Assembly: GCA_015491735.1 (NCBI GenBank)
Contig: WFVH01000083.1
Location: forward strand, 1 to 44,218
Direction: 5' to 3'
Source: Gammaproteobacteria bacterium
GTDB lineage: Bacteria > Pseudomonadota > Gammaproteobacteria > Thiohalospirales > Thiohalospiraceae
DNA: 44,218 bases
Under the pieces are notes generated by a model. The model worked only from the letters and a program-made list of their open reading frames with translations, did no database searches and had not been told where the DNA came from. Within the stretch, counting starts at the first letter, position 1. Each line of letters starts with the position of its first letter. Below, piece after piece: positions 1 to 10,084 of the stretch. The position numbers were made by a program, and so were the translations under genes.

Positions 1-150
1 AACTATTCAGCTCACCCCTGAAATCCGCCATTTCTGCGTTGAAAAATGGTCATTTACACGCGTAAACTCCCATTTTTCGCCTTGAACTGACGAATTTCAG
101 GGGCAATCTGAACAGTTACCGGCTTGTTTCATACTATGCTGAATAGTTAC
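1..150 (+). mobile_element. MITE copy A (IS66-like ends), left 2 nt cut by window edge
   Basis: The sequence starts at the third base of the terminal repeat GTAACTATTCAGC and ends with its inverse GCTGAATAGTTAC. Inside is an imperfect palindrome with outer arms CCCCTGAAAT / ATTTCAGGGG and inner arms around GAAAAATGG / CCATTTTTC, then an inner end copy CTGAACAGTTAC at about 109-120. It differs from the copy at 32567-32718 by one base over the shared length. It stops immediately before the yicC Shine-Dalgarno GAGGAG. No coding capacity is evident. Assignment to IS66 rests on the GTAA end and the 8-bp duplications at other copies. Confidence 0.85.
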
Positions 151-167
151 CGAGGAGCTTGAATTCG

Positions 168-2268
<2,101 letters not shown>

Positions 2269-4683
2269 CTAAAACAGCTCTGAAAGCCCCTTCGAGTCAT
2301 TTTCACTGCTCTCCCAATAGGTTTCGGGTTGCGCCTCCGGAACATGCCCGGCCCGGAAGACCTCAAACAGGGCATTGGGTGTATGCGCATTGGCCAACAG
2401 CCCGTTTTTTGGATCGATGCGGACCGTTACCAGATTGGGTGGCTGTTTCAGCGGTTTTTCCGGGACGCCATCCAGTGCCGTGCGCATGAAATCTATCCAG
2501 ATGGGCAGGGCCGCGCGTCCACCCGTTTCGTTGTTACCCATCGGTTGCGGCGAGTCGAACCCTGTCCAGACCGTTGTTACGATGCCTTGGTTGAAGCCGG
2601 AGAACCAGGCGTCAAACTGATCATTGGTCGTTCCGGTTTTTCCGGCCAGATCGTCCCTGTTCAGCACCATTGCGCGGCGGCCGGTGCCGAAACGGATGAC
2701 ATCACGCATCATTGAAGTCATCAAATAGCTGTTCTGGGCGCTGATTACCCGTGGGGCCAGGGGGTATGGGGGAGCGGGTGACAAGGGGTCTTCACACTGG
2801 GCGCAGACCCGGGCCGGTTCGGCCTGCCAGAGGATATCGCCTTCGCCATTTTCGATGCGCTGAATGAAATAGGGCGATATGAGATAGCCGCCATTGGCGA
2901 ATACAGCGTACCCGGTAGCCAGCTCCAGCGGCGTGACGCTGCCGCTGCCGAGCGCAAGCGACAGATCCCGCGGCAGGTTGGAAGACTTGAATCCAAAGCG
3001 CGTGGCGTACTTTGCCGCATAGCCGACACCAATGGCGCGCAACAGACGAATGGAGACCAGGTTACGGGATTTCGTCAGCGCCACGCGGAGACGGGTCGGG
3101 CCGAAAAACCGGCCGCTGTAGTTTCGTGGCTTCCAGGCTTCGTCGAGATTGCCATCCTCCATGACCACCGGGGCATCGTTGATGACGCTGGCCGCCGTAT
3201 ACCCTTTCTCCAGCGCGGCTGAATAGATAAAGGGCTTGAAGGCGGAACCTGGCTGGCGTTTGGCCTGGACTGCGCGGTTGTATTTGCTCTTGAAAAAATC
3301 GAACCCGCCGCTCAAAGCCTGAATGGCGCCGCTTTGAGGGTCGAGTGAAACAACTGCTCCCTCCGTCGGGGGAATGCCGGCCAGCTCCCAGCCGCCATCA
3401 CCCAACCAGCGGACACGGATGATATCGCCTGTTTTGAGAACGTCGGTTATCCGTGTAGTGCTTTTTTCTTTTGGGCCGAACACCCAGGAAAAGGCGGGTG
3501 GTGTCAAGGTGACCAGCTGCTGATCCGCCAGCAGAGCGGTGATGCTGTCCGTATCGGCCTCTACGATGAGCGCTGGCAGCAATCCTCCCAATACCGCTGT
3601 TTTCTTTAGCTCGTTCCGGGCGGCGGTGATTGCTGCGGGTGGCTTGCCGGAGACGCCGTTCTGCTGCCGCAGCCACTGATTCAGCTCTACCGGAGGCAGT
3701 TCGATATGTTTCTCCGGCCCCGGGTATCCGTTGCGGTGGAGATAACCGATCAGCCCGTTGCGTAATGCCCGGTTAGCAGCGGTTTGCAACCGGCTGTCTA
3801 CGGTTGTAAAAACCTTGTAGCCTGCGGTGTAGGCCTCCTTTCCAAAACGGTTCACCATATGGCGCCGCACCATCTCCCCGACATAGGGCGCTTCCAGATC
3901 CGAGCGCGGTTTGTGGCGGCGGGCGTCATCCGGTTCGGCCAGTGCTTGCTGGTAGGTGCTGGCATTGATATAACCGAGAGAGTACATTCGCGCCAGCGCA
4001 TAATTACGGCGTTGCATGGCCCGCTCCGGATTGGCGATCGGGTTGTAGATGGAGGGCGCCTTGGGCAACCCCGCAATCATTGCCATCTGCGCGATGCTTA
4101 ATCTGTCAAGGCTCTTGCCGTAGTACGCTTTGGCGGCGGATCCTACTCCGTAGGCCCGGTTCCCGAAATAGATTTTGTTGAGATAGAGTTCGAGAATCTG
4201 CCGTTTACTCAGCTCTTTTTCGATTTTGAGGGCGAGCAGAATTTCGTTGATTTTGCGCAGATAGGTTTTCTCCCTGCTGAGAAAGAAGTTGCGCGCTACC
4301 TGCATGGTGATGGTGCTGCCACCCTGGCTCTTTTCTCCGGTGCGCACCAGTGTAACTACAGCGCGCAGAATCCCTCTGATATCGACACCGGGATGTTCGA
4401 AAAACCGGTCATCTTCGGCTGCCAGCACCGCTTTCACCATCATGGGTGGTAGCTCCTCGTAACGCAACGGAATCCGGCGCTGTTCACCGTATTCTGCAAT
4501 CAATTTCCCGTCTGCGCTGTAGACGCGCAGCGGTGTTTGCAACCGGATCTCCTTGAGATCGTCGATGGGGGGGAGTCTGGGCGTGAGATAGAACCACAGG
4601 CTTGCGGCGGTCAGCAGCCCGGCAAGGATGATAATCAGCATCAGAAGGGCGCTGAGCAGACCTATTTTTCGTCGGGATAGCAT
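2269..4683 (-). CDS. mrcA: Penicillin-binding protein 1A (bifunctional transglycosylase/transpeptidase)
   Basis: Class A PBP that polymerises and cross-links peptidoglycan on the periplasmic side of the inner membrane. From ATG 4683 it has 804 residues. A membrane anchor lies at about 6-32. The glycosyltransferase domain has AAEDDRFFEH (catalytic Glu90) and GGSTITMQ at 121-128. The transpeptidase domain has the nucleophile in SAFK at 480-483, SRN at 539-541 and KTG at 682-684. The region between about 280 and 440 carries the extra domain typical of gammaproteobacterial PBP1A. Starts at 4737 and 4806 are open in frame, but would put 18 to 41 residues before a typical short cytoplasmic head, and a TATACT-like -10 sits at 4722-4727. 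A Cys-x-x-Cys (627, 630) lies late in the transpeptidase domain. Confidence 0.95.
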   Translation of the reverse strand: MLSRRKIGLLSALLMLIIILAGLLTAASLWFYLTPRLPPIDDLKEIRLQTPLRVYSADGKLIAEYGEQRRIPLRYEELPPMMVKAVLAAEDDRFFEHPGVDIRGILRAVVTLVRTGEKSQGGSTITMQVARNFFLSREKTYLRKINEILLALKIEKELSKRQILELYLNKIYFGNRAYGVGSAAKAYYGKSLDRLSIAQMAMIAGLPKAPSIYNPIANPERAMQRRNYALARMYSLGYINASTYQQALAEPDDARRHKPRSDLEAPYVGEMVRRHMVNRFGKEAYTAGYKVFTTVDSRLQTAANRALRNGLIGYLHRNGYPGPEKHIELPPVELNQWLRQQNGVSGKPPAAITAARNELKKTAVLGGLLPALIVEADTDSITALLADQQLVTLTPPAFSWVFGPKEKSTTRITDVLKTGDIIRVRWLGDGGWELAGIPPTEGAVVSLDPQSGAIQALSGGFDFFKSKYNRAVQAKRQPGSAFKPFIYSAALEKGYTAASVINDAPVVMEDGNLDEAWKPRNYSGRFFGPTRLRVALTKSRNLVSIRLLRAIGVGYAAKYATRFGFKSSNLPRDLSLALGSGSVTPLELATGYAVFANGGYLISPYFIQRIENGEGDILWQAEPARVCAQCEDPLSPAPPYPLAPRVISAQNSYLMTSMMRDVIRFGTGRRAMVLNRDDLAGKTGTTNDQFDAWFSGFNQGIVTTVWTGFDSPQPMGNNETGGRAALPIWIDFMRTALDGVPEKPLKQPPNLVTVRIDPKNGLLANAHTPNALFEVFRAGHVPEAQPETYWESSENDSKGLSELF

Positions 4684-4928
4684 AAAAGCAGTATTTTTCA
4701 AAGGGCAGCGATCAAACGGATAGTATAAATGGTTCATCCGCCGGGCGAAATATGCCGGTATAACTCTTTCAGGGCGAGGGCAGGGCTGGAGCATGTTTTG
4801 CTCCATGGATTGCCCGCTTCGACGGATTTCTTCAGTATATCGGGGAAAGTGGGCTTATCTTGAAGGGTCTCCGCGGGTTTTTCACGAAGATACCCCTTTT
4901 TGAACAAGCCGCTGTAGCAGCGGCCGGG
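4684..4928. other. Intergenic region upstream of mrcA
   Basis: About 245 bases with no convincing gene. The minus strand remains open for part of this stretch in frame with mrcA, but lacks a ribosome binding site. A TATACT hexamer (minus strand, 4727-4722) is placed correctly for a promoter of mrcA; no good -35 partner is visible. Confidence 0.3.
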
Positions 4929-4957
4929 TTCAGGGTGCTCCTGCGGAGCACCCTGAA
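4929..4957 (-). terminator. Perfect 12-bp hairpin after the 304-residue gene
   Basis: TTCAGGGTGCTC pairs with GAGCACCCTGAA around a 5-nt loop, beginning 10 bases past the stop codon at 4967 on the minus strand. There is no T-tract on either strand, so it may stabilise the mRNA 3' end or terminate weakly. Confidence 0.5.
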
Positions 4958-4966
4958 TGAGGCGTT

Positions 4967-5881
4967 CTAGAATACGTGAACGTGGGGTACGCATAGATAG
5001 TTTGCGCTACCGGTGGCGAAGTCGTTTTTGGCGTATGAGCCACCACCACGCGCATAGGCGTACAGGCCAATACTGCAGCGGATAAAAGCCCAGTCACCCC
5101 CGGCGAGGAGATAACTGCTCTGGGTATGCTGATCGATATCCACTCTGTGGTTGATATTGATATTGGCGCCTCGCTCGTTGTGTAGCGTAACCGAGTGCCA
5201 CCCTTTCCAGTTGTACTGGTAGACATTGATCCGGGCAGTTACTTTTATCTCGGCCCATTTCGAGGTGAACACACCATCGTTCGCCTTGACGATTACATAG
5301 CCGCGGAGGCGGAACAGGGGCCGGACATTGTAGTAACGGGTTGCATTGGGTTTGAACCAAAAACCAAAATCGATCCAGGACTGGATCTTTCCGGCACCTG
5401 TTCCCCACAGCCCGGAACCCTTCCCCTTCGCCCAGTTGAAATAATTCTTGCAGGCGCCGCCGCCGATGATTGTTTGAGGGGTAATCGTGGTTGCTTCCGT
5501 CAGCGGATCCTGGGCTTTGTCATCCGAAAAGGCGGCCAGCCAACCGGGTGTCAACTGTTTCGCGCCTTCTGGCAGCAATGCGCCTTCAATATCCAGCTCC
5601 GTCGTCGGCAAGGGCTGTTGGGACTGCTCATCCATTTGCGTTTCAATGGACAGCAACTCCTTGTCACTGGTGGCCGATAACTCCAGGTCGAGCGCTTCGA
5701 GGCTGGAGAGATTGAGTCCCACTCCATTGATGGTATCGATTCCCGTCCGGTACTGCGCTTGGGCGTTTTCCGCCAGGCGCCGTTTCTCCTCGATGAGTAC
5801 AGCCATCTCCTGGTTGCGTTCATCGATGATTTGCCGGGTTACCTGTTCGTAAAGCTCGTGCAGCGAGTTTCTGTTTTTCAT
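4967..5881 (-). CDS. Unrecognised 304-residue protein in operon with a trypsin-like protease
   Basis: I do not recognise this family. The first 60 or so residues are charged and probably helical (ELYEQVTRQIIDERNQEMAV). Residues about 60-135 look like a low-complexity linker. From about 140 to the end the sequence is rich in Gly, Asn, Trp and Tyr, with alternating patterns suggesting a beta-sandwich or lectin-like fold (for example SGLWGTGAGKIQSW and YAYARGGGSYAKND). There is no signal peptide or membrane segment. AAGAGG lies 9 bases before the ATG. The gene begins 26 bases after the protease stop on the same strand, so the two form one unit. It could be the protease's substrate, partner or regulated effector; that is inference. 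Confidence 0.7.
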   Translation of the reverse strand: MKNRNSLHELYEQVTRQIIDERNQEMAVLIEEKRRLAENAQAQYRTGIDTINGVGLNLSSLEALDLELSATSDKELLSIETQMDEQSQQPLPTTELDIEGALLPEGAKQLTPGWLAAFSDDKAQDPLTEATTITPQTIIGGGACKNYFNWAKGKGSGLWGTGAGKIQSWIDFGFWFKPNATRYYNVRPLFRLRGYVIVKANDGVFTSKWAEIKVTARINVYQYNWKGWHSVTLHNERGANININHRVDIDQHTQSSYLLAGGDWAFIRCSIGLYAYARGGGSYAKNDFATGSANYLCVPHVHVF

Positions 5882-5907
5882 AATGATTAACCTCTTTGGT
5901 TCGTTGT

Positions 5908-6834
5908 TCAGGCGGTGATGAGTTCAACGCCAAGTGCTGTCAAAACGTTACTGATATTGTTGTGTACCGTCACCTTGCTGGAACCGGCAAACAGCAGGCC
6001 GGTAGCCTTGCGGTTCGATCGATCCATCAACAGAGAGCCGGAGTCTCCCCCTGCAGACATGTTGGTCGTCAGGATTTGATTGCGGAAGTAGGCGGTACCG
6101 GTGCCGAAACCGACGGCAATGGTGGCATCGAGTCCGGTCACTGTTCCACTGGTAACGCCGGTGGTGCGCCCGCTTTTGATCACCTGCATGCCCAGTGTCG
6201 CTTCCACCGTGCCCCGGGGGATTCCCAGACCTGCGATCGGTGCAACCACATTGCGTAGATCTCTGGGTTTTGCCAGTGCGGCATCCACCAGGTTGTAGCG
6301 GTTCCGGTTGAAGAGGATGGGAATGAAACGCTTCAGATGGGCGATAGTGTCGGCGGGATAGGTGCCTCCGTCATGTTTCCCCGGCTGTAGAATGGGGTCT
6401 CCCTTGGTTGCGGCATTTGAGTTGGCCAGTACATGGTTGTTACTGAGAATATAGGTTTCACATGGCCGGCAGGCATCCCTGACCAGGCAGCCGAAGGTCC
6501 CCGCGGTGATTTTATAGTGTCCAATGCTGTAACCGGGTTTTGCCGGCCTGATGCGGGTGGTGAATGCTAGCGCTTCGATGGAGCCGACCTCTTGGACATC
6601 TGTCTTGATATTGTCTATGGCCGGGGGAACCAGATCGCCAGGCGCCAGCGCTTTCTTGGCCACCTTTTTCTCCACGTAGACCTGAATACATAAGGTGTCG
6701 TTTTGTTTTCCCCGTACCTCCTTGAGTCCGACGCCTATGCCAACCACATTCGGCCGTTTGAACAGATCATCTTCACATCTGCTTTTTATCTCTTGTATTG
6801 CGGATATTTCAATACCGCCTTCTTCGGTATCCAT
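5908..6834 (-). CDS. Trypsin-like serine protease (S1-like fold), no signal peptide
   Basis: A 308-residue protein. The N-terminal 90 residues hold the segment NVVGIGVGLKEVRGKQND, seen before the protease domain in a family of bacterial trypsin-like proteins. The catalytic triad is visible: His134 in LSNNHVLA, Asp184 in VDAALA and Ser265 in AGGDSGSLL. No signal peptide is seen, unusual for trypsin-like enzymes, so a cytoplasmic role is likely. The start at 6834 has a strong AGGAGAG six bases upstream; the frame stays open to a GTG at 6933 with a weaker case. The gene at 4967-5881 follows by 26 bases. Candidate roles include processing of that neighbour; the substrate is unknown. Confidence 0.85.
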   Translation of the reverse strand: MDTEEGGIEISAIQEIKSRCEDDLFKRPNVVGIGVGLKEVRGKQNDTLCIQVYVEKKVAKKALAPGDLVPPAIDNIKTDVQEVGSIEALAFTTRIRPAKPGYSIGHYKITAGTFGCLVRDACRPCETYILSNNHVLANSNAATKGDPILQPGKHDGGTYPADTIAHLKRFIPILFNRNRYNLVDAALAKPRDLRNVVAPIAGLGIPRGTVEATLGMQVIKSGRTTGVTSGTVTGLDATIAVGFGTGTAYFRNQILTTNMSAGGDSGSLLMDRSNRKATGLLFAGSSKVTVHNNISNVLTALGVELITA

Positions 6835-7201
6835 CAATTCTCTCCTGTATCTATGGGATAGTTGGTATCTGCCAGGCTTCTCACGTAAAAAGCGGCGCAG
6901 ATCCGTCGTATTTGTCAAGGTGCGCTCCTGCACCTGAAATCAAGCAATCCGTAGGATGAGAACTGTATGTTTTTTCGGGTGGGTTTTATGTGGCTTTTTT
7001 GTTTTTTCCCGGGTGATTATTCACTGTTCGAGTGGGCCAATGGCTATCTCTATCCATACTATTTCGCTTCAAAAAAACAGGGGAAGAGAGAGTGGACCAG
7101 GGATCGGAGATGTGGCGGGCGGCTGATCATCGCCCCCCAGTGGCTTGCTGCTGTCCGTGGATGAAGGCGCAGACAATCAGGGCGTTTTTGCTGCCGGGTT
7201 A
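6835..7201. other. Intergenic region without a supported gene
   Basis: This stretch lies upstream of the protease gene. A TTGACA hexamer occurs on the minus strand near 6912-6917, but no -10 follows at the right distance. A short forward frame (6967-7164, 65 codons, Phe-rich start) has no clear ribosome binding site and no recognisable content, so I do not call it. T-runs near 6967-7010 are notable but unexplained. Confidence 0.3.
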
Positions 7202-7205
7202 ATAA
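7194..7205 (-). repeat. Short motif HTATTRACCCGG, copy 1
   Basis: Reads TTATTAACCCGG on the minus strand. It overlaps the outer end of the decayed MITE at 7202-7312, on the 3' side of ubiT. Confidence 0.5.
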
Positions 7206-7312
7206 CTATTCAGCAAGCCGCAAATTTTTATGGTAGCTGCCCGGTTTCCGCATTGAGTAAATGATCAATTACACGCGGAAATGGTGGATTTCAGGGGCCG
7301 TCCGAGTAGTCT
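7202..7312 (-). mobile_element. Decayed MITE copy E
   Basis: It begins ATAACTATTCAG, matching 11 of 12 bases of the family end. About 19 bases later comes a degraded inner end (GTAGCTGCCCGG), then GTAAATGATC and GAAATGGTGGATTTCAGGGG, which match the right part of the element at 41924-42076. The left half of the central palindrome is missing and the right end (CCGAGTAGTCTG) is degenerate. No target duplication is recognisable. It is in the reverse orientation relative to the copy at 1-150. Confidence 0.7.
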
Positions 7313-7318
7313 GGGGAT

Positions 7319-7345
7319 AAAAAAAGCAGCACATCCATGTGCCGC
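7319..7345 (-). terminator. Rho-independent terminator of ubiT
   Basis: On the minus strand GCGGCACA pairs with TGTGCTGC around a 4-nt loop, with one G-U pair, followed by seven T residues. It lies about 60 bases past the ubiT stop codon in the right orientation. Confidence 0.8.
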
Positions 7346-7407
7346 AATAGCAGGAGAACTGCCAGGAAATCACCTTGAAATATCAGTAAAACTTCCGCCG
7401 TTTGCCG

Positions 7408-7905
7408 TTAGACAGGCAGGGTGCCTCGTGAGCGTCTCAGCAACGGGTTGTGCTCGATCATCTTGCGCAGATGCGGGGCCAATCGATCCCCCGCCACCGC
7501 TTGCAGATGTTGATCGAGATCGAACTCTACCGCATCCAGCAGGTTCTTTATATATAGCGCTGCGTCTGTATCACCTTCCAGCTCCAGCTTCCGGTTGAAG
7601 AACAGCGTATCTGGATCCTCTTGCCGGTTCGCCAGTCGCCAGAAAGCGCTCAGATCACCCCTGATACGAACGTCCCAGGGGAGATGAGCAGAGCACCTGC
7701 GCAATCGCTGCTGGGTGACGCGGAAATGGAGCGTCACCCCGGTATCGGGTATCGACAGGCAGATATGCTTTCCTTCCAGATAGCCAAGCTGATGCTCAAT
7801 CACCTGACCACGGATCAACTGGTTGGCCACGCAAGCCACCATCTCCGTATGGATAGCGTCGGGAAGCAGTTTAAGCATTGCAGTGATCGGCAGGTACCGG
7901 TTCAT
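7408..7905 (-). CDS. ubiT: Anaerobic ubiquinone biosynthesis accessory factor UbiT (SCP2 domain)
   Basis: A 165-residue SCP2-like lipid-binding protein. The stretch at residues 94-125 (RQEDPDTLFFNRKLELEG, then DTDAALYIKNLLDAVE) closely resembles E. coli YhbT/UbiT. UbiT works with UbiU and UbiV in oxygen-independent ubiquinone synthesis, probably by binding isoprenoid intermediates. UbiU and UbiV are not beside it here. A perfect FNR half-site pair lies about 70 bases upstream (7971-7984), consistent with anaerobic induction, and a rho-independent terminator follows at 7319-7345, so it is probably monocistronic. Start ATG at 7905. Confidence 0.88.
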   Translation of the reverse strand: MNRYLPITAMLKLLPDAIHTEMVACVANQLIRGQVIEHQLGYLEGKHICLSIPDTGVTLHFRVTQQRLRRCSAHLPWDVRIRGDLSAFWRLANRQEDPDTLFFNRKLELEGDTDAALYIKNLLDAVEFDLDQHLQAVAGDRLAPHLRKMIEHNPLLRRSRGTLPV

Positions 7906-7970
7906 TCTAATTCAGTAAATCCCTACTAACAATTGCGGTTATATAATTTCAGACTTGCGGACAAAGTGCA

Positions 7971-7984
7971 TTGATCCATATCAA
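7971..7984 (-). promoter_or_regulatory. FNR/ANR-type box upstream of ubiT
   Basis: TTGATCCATATCAA is an exact match to the FNR consensus TTGAT-N4-ATCAA. Its centre (7977.5) is about 72 bases from the ubiT ATG. On the minus strand an AT-rich stretch (rc of 7941-7950) stands near where a -10 would be if the box lay close to -41.5. It fits the known FNR control of anaerobic ubiquinone genes in E. coli. The divergent chemoreceptor gene is about 300 bases away, and control of that gene is less likely. Confidence 0.8.
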
Positions 7985-8222
7985 CGAATTGATGGTTCGG
8001 CTCCTTTGGTGCCCCGCTTCATCCTTATTAATTATTATTTAATATATTCAATTGGTTATAACCCGGGGCTGGCATGATTTGGTTGCTTGCCCGATATGAA
8101 TGGCCTGTTTTCCTGCCATTTCTTTGGCTAATCGTCACCGGCTCCGGTTTGTATGATTTGAGAATTATAATATAATAAATAGGATAACAACAATTGATTG
8201 CCCGTGAAAGTTCGTTTTCGTC

Positions 8223-8249
8223 TAAAGAAAGCCGCCGGTTGACCGTTAA
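8223..8249 (+). promoter_or_regulatory. Sigma-28 (FliA)-type promoter for the chemoreceptor gene
   Basis: TAAAGAAA, an 11-base spacer, then ACCGTTAA, against the consensus TAAAGTTT-N11-GCCGATAA: five of eight and six of eight positions, with the exact spacing. It ends 37 bases before the ATG at 8287. Chemoreceptor genes are classic members of the FliA regulon. Its position also argues against the longer TTG start at 8194. Confidence 0.6.
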
Positions 8250-8286
8250 TGCTGGATATCGAACGACTATCTTGTGGAGCGGAAGT

Positions 8287-9918
8287 ATGGCGACGGGTCT
8301 GGGTGAATATATCGAAAACTCATCCTTGCGGGCAAAAATACTTTTTTTGTCCGGATTGTTGATAATCGGTATCGTCAGTGTCGGGCTGTTGGGGGCGGGG
8401 TTTATTTACAGCCAGAACAAGGCTACGGAGATGGTGGTCAGCGAGAGTCAGGCGAGAGTGACTGCTGCGTCGCGCGCCCGGGTTTCCATTGTGGAGATGA
8501 ATGCTGCCATCAGTACGCTGCTGGCCGCCGATGAGCGCCTGGATATTCGCAAGGCAGCGATTGCCAGCATCCGCGCCTCTTCCCATCTCGATGAAGATAT
8601 CCAGCATCTGCAAAACGCCCTGCCGGAGAGCGATGAGGTCAAACGTCTTGCCAAATTGCTGGAGAAGCTCAAACCACAACAGCTCAGCATCATACGTGCC
8701 GGAAAGAAGAACAACGATGAGGCCGGATTGAGCAAGCTGAAGGAGATCGATGTGCTGCTGAAGGAGGTCGAAACGGTTTCCCAGCAGTTGGTTGATGGGG
8801 AAAGGGAAAAACTGAAAGCCAGCCTGGCCGATAGCAAACAGCAAGGTAAACGTATCATTCTGATGCTGGGTGGTTTCGTGCTGGCGAGTATATTGATGGG
8901 TATTCTGGTCAGTCTCTATGTTGCTGCAAAGATAACCCGCCCGTTGATGATGATAGAGAGGAGCATGGCGTCGGTGGCGGGCGGGGATTTGACGATTGCG
9001 CTGGAGGCGGGGGGACAGGACGAAATGGGGCGTACCGTCAATGCCATCTCCACGACGGTGCGGAAGCTGCAAGGGATAATACGTGGCATCATGAACAGTT
9101 CCACCATGCTTACCAAGGAGAGTGGTGAACTGACCGAAGCCGCGGGGATGATTCAGGATGCCACCTTGCATATCCACGGTAACGTCAAGCAAATTCAGGA
9201 GGAGTCCCATGCTGCCTTGTCGGCTGCCAATGAAGTGATGGAGCAGCTTGACGGCGCCGCAGCCGAATGCCGCAATGCGTCGGACACGGCGACCGCCTCC
9301 GCAGCCGAAATCGTATCTGCCGTCAATGACTTTCAGCGCTTTCAGGCGGATATGGAGCAGACTGTCAGTGTTACCCAGGAGCTGGCCGATGCGGCAGGAA
9401 AGATTACCCAAATCACCAACACCATTCGTGGTATTTCCGAACAGACCAATCTGCTGGCGTTAAATGCTGCTATCGAAGCTGCACGTGCTGGCGAGCAGGG
9501 GAGAGGATTTGCTGTGGTAGCCGATGAGGTGAGGGAGCTTGCAAAGCGCACCAGCGAAGCGACGGATCAAATCTCCAGACTGATAGAGATCATGTCGAGC
9601 AGCGTCAATGTTACCGTGGCCTCTCTGGAGGGGACAGTCGGTGATTCACGCACCAATATCGAACGCCTGCAGCAGGCGGCCCAGTATATTTCCAGGAACA
9701 GTGAGCAGGCCCAGCAGCTGTATGAAGGCATGAAGCAGGTAGTTACCATCATGGCGCCTCAAAAAGAGGCCATGGGGCAGATTACTCATGCTGTTTGTTC
9801 GCTTTCCGAAATGGCGGAGGAGTCCAGCAGGCAGGTTGTCAAGCTGAATGAGCTATCCGGTGAACTCAGTGGAGAGGCGTTCAAGATGCAGGGGATGATC
9901 AAACAGTTCAATGTCTAG
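8287..9918 (+). CDS. Methyl-accepting chemotaxis protein
   Basis: A membrane chemoreceptor of 543 residues that signals to CheA/CheW. TM1 is at about 18-41, a helical periplasmic sensor region (about 42-188) follows, TM2 is at about 190-214 and a HAMP domain runs from about 215 to 270. The cytoplasmic signalling hairpin has its conserved tip ([17 protein letters not shown] and on through [13 protein letters not shown]) at residues 383-419. No PAS or Cache motif is evident; the small helical sensor resembles four-helix-bundle types. No C-terminal CheR pentapeptide is present. ATG 8287 has GGAGCGGAAG upstream and a sigma-28-like promoter; an in-frame TTG at 8194 would add an unlikely polar head. 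The ligand cannot be read from the sequence. Confidence 0.93.
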   Translation: MATGLGEYIENSSLRAKILFLSGLLIIGIVSVGLLGAGFIYSQNKATEMVVSESQARVTAASRARVSIVEMNAAISTLLAADERLDIRKAAIASIRASSHLDEDIQHLQNALPESDEVKRLAKLLEKLKPQQLSIIRAGKKNNDEAGLSKLKEIDVLLKEVETVSQQLVDGEREKLKASLADSKQQGKRIILMLGGFVLASILMGILVSLYVAAKITRPLMMIERSMASVAGGDLTIALEAGGQDEMGRTVNAISTTVRKLQGIIRGIMNSSTMLTKESGELTEAAGMIQDATLHIHGNVKQIQEESHAALSAANEVMEQLDGAAAECRNASDTATASAAEIVSAVNDFQRFQADMEQTVSVTQELADAAGKITQITNTIRGISEQTNLLALNAAIEAARAGEQGRGFAVVADEVRELAKRTSEATDQISRLIEIMSSSVNVTVASLEGTVGDSRTNIERLQQAAQYISRNSEQAQQLYEGMKQVVTIMAPQKEAMGQITHAVCSLSEMAEESSRQVVKLNELSGELSGEAFKMQGMIKQFNV

Positions 9919-10084
9919 GAGCTTGTCGGATTCAGGAACAATCCACCGCTCTCCCACCCTGCTCGCTACGACTACCCAAGACAAGCGGTATCAGGGCTGC
10001 ATGTGGTGTTTTGTCTGTGGGGAGCGTTGCTGTTTACGGCATATGTTTTCGTATATTAACCAAAAAAACAAGAGGGTACATCTG

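Noticed and set aside
4734-4994. Minus-strand open frame between the 304-residue gene and mrcA
   Set aside because: It runs through the hairpin and overlaps the mrcA start in another frame, with no family resemblance.
6967-7164. A 65-codon forward frame with an aromatic-rich start
   Set aside because: No convincing ribosome binding site, no recognisable content, and composition like non-coding DNA; it lies in the upstream region of the protease gene.
8194-8286. Upstream TTG start for the chemoreceptor
   Set aside because: It would add 31 polar residues before the first membrane segment and would place a sigma-28-like promoter inside the gene.
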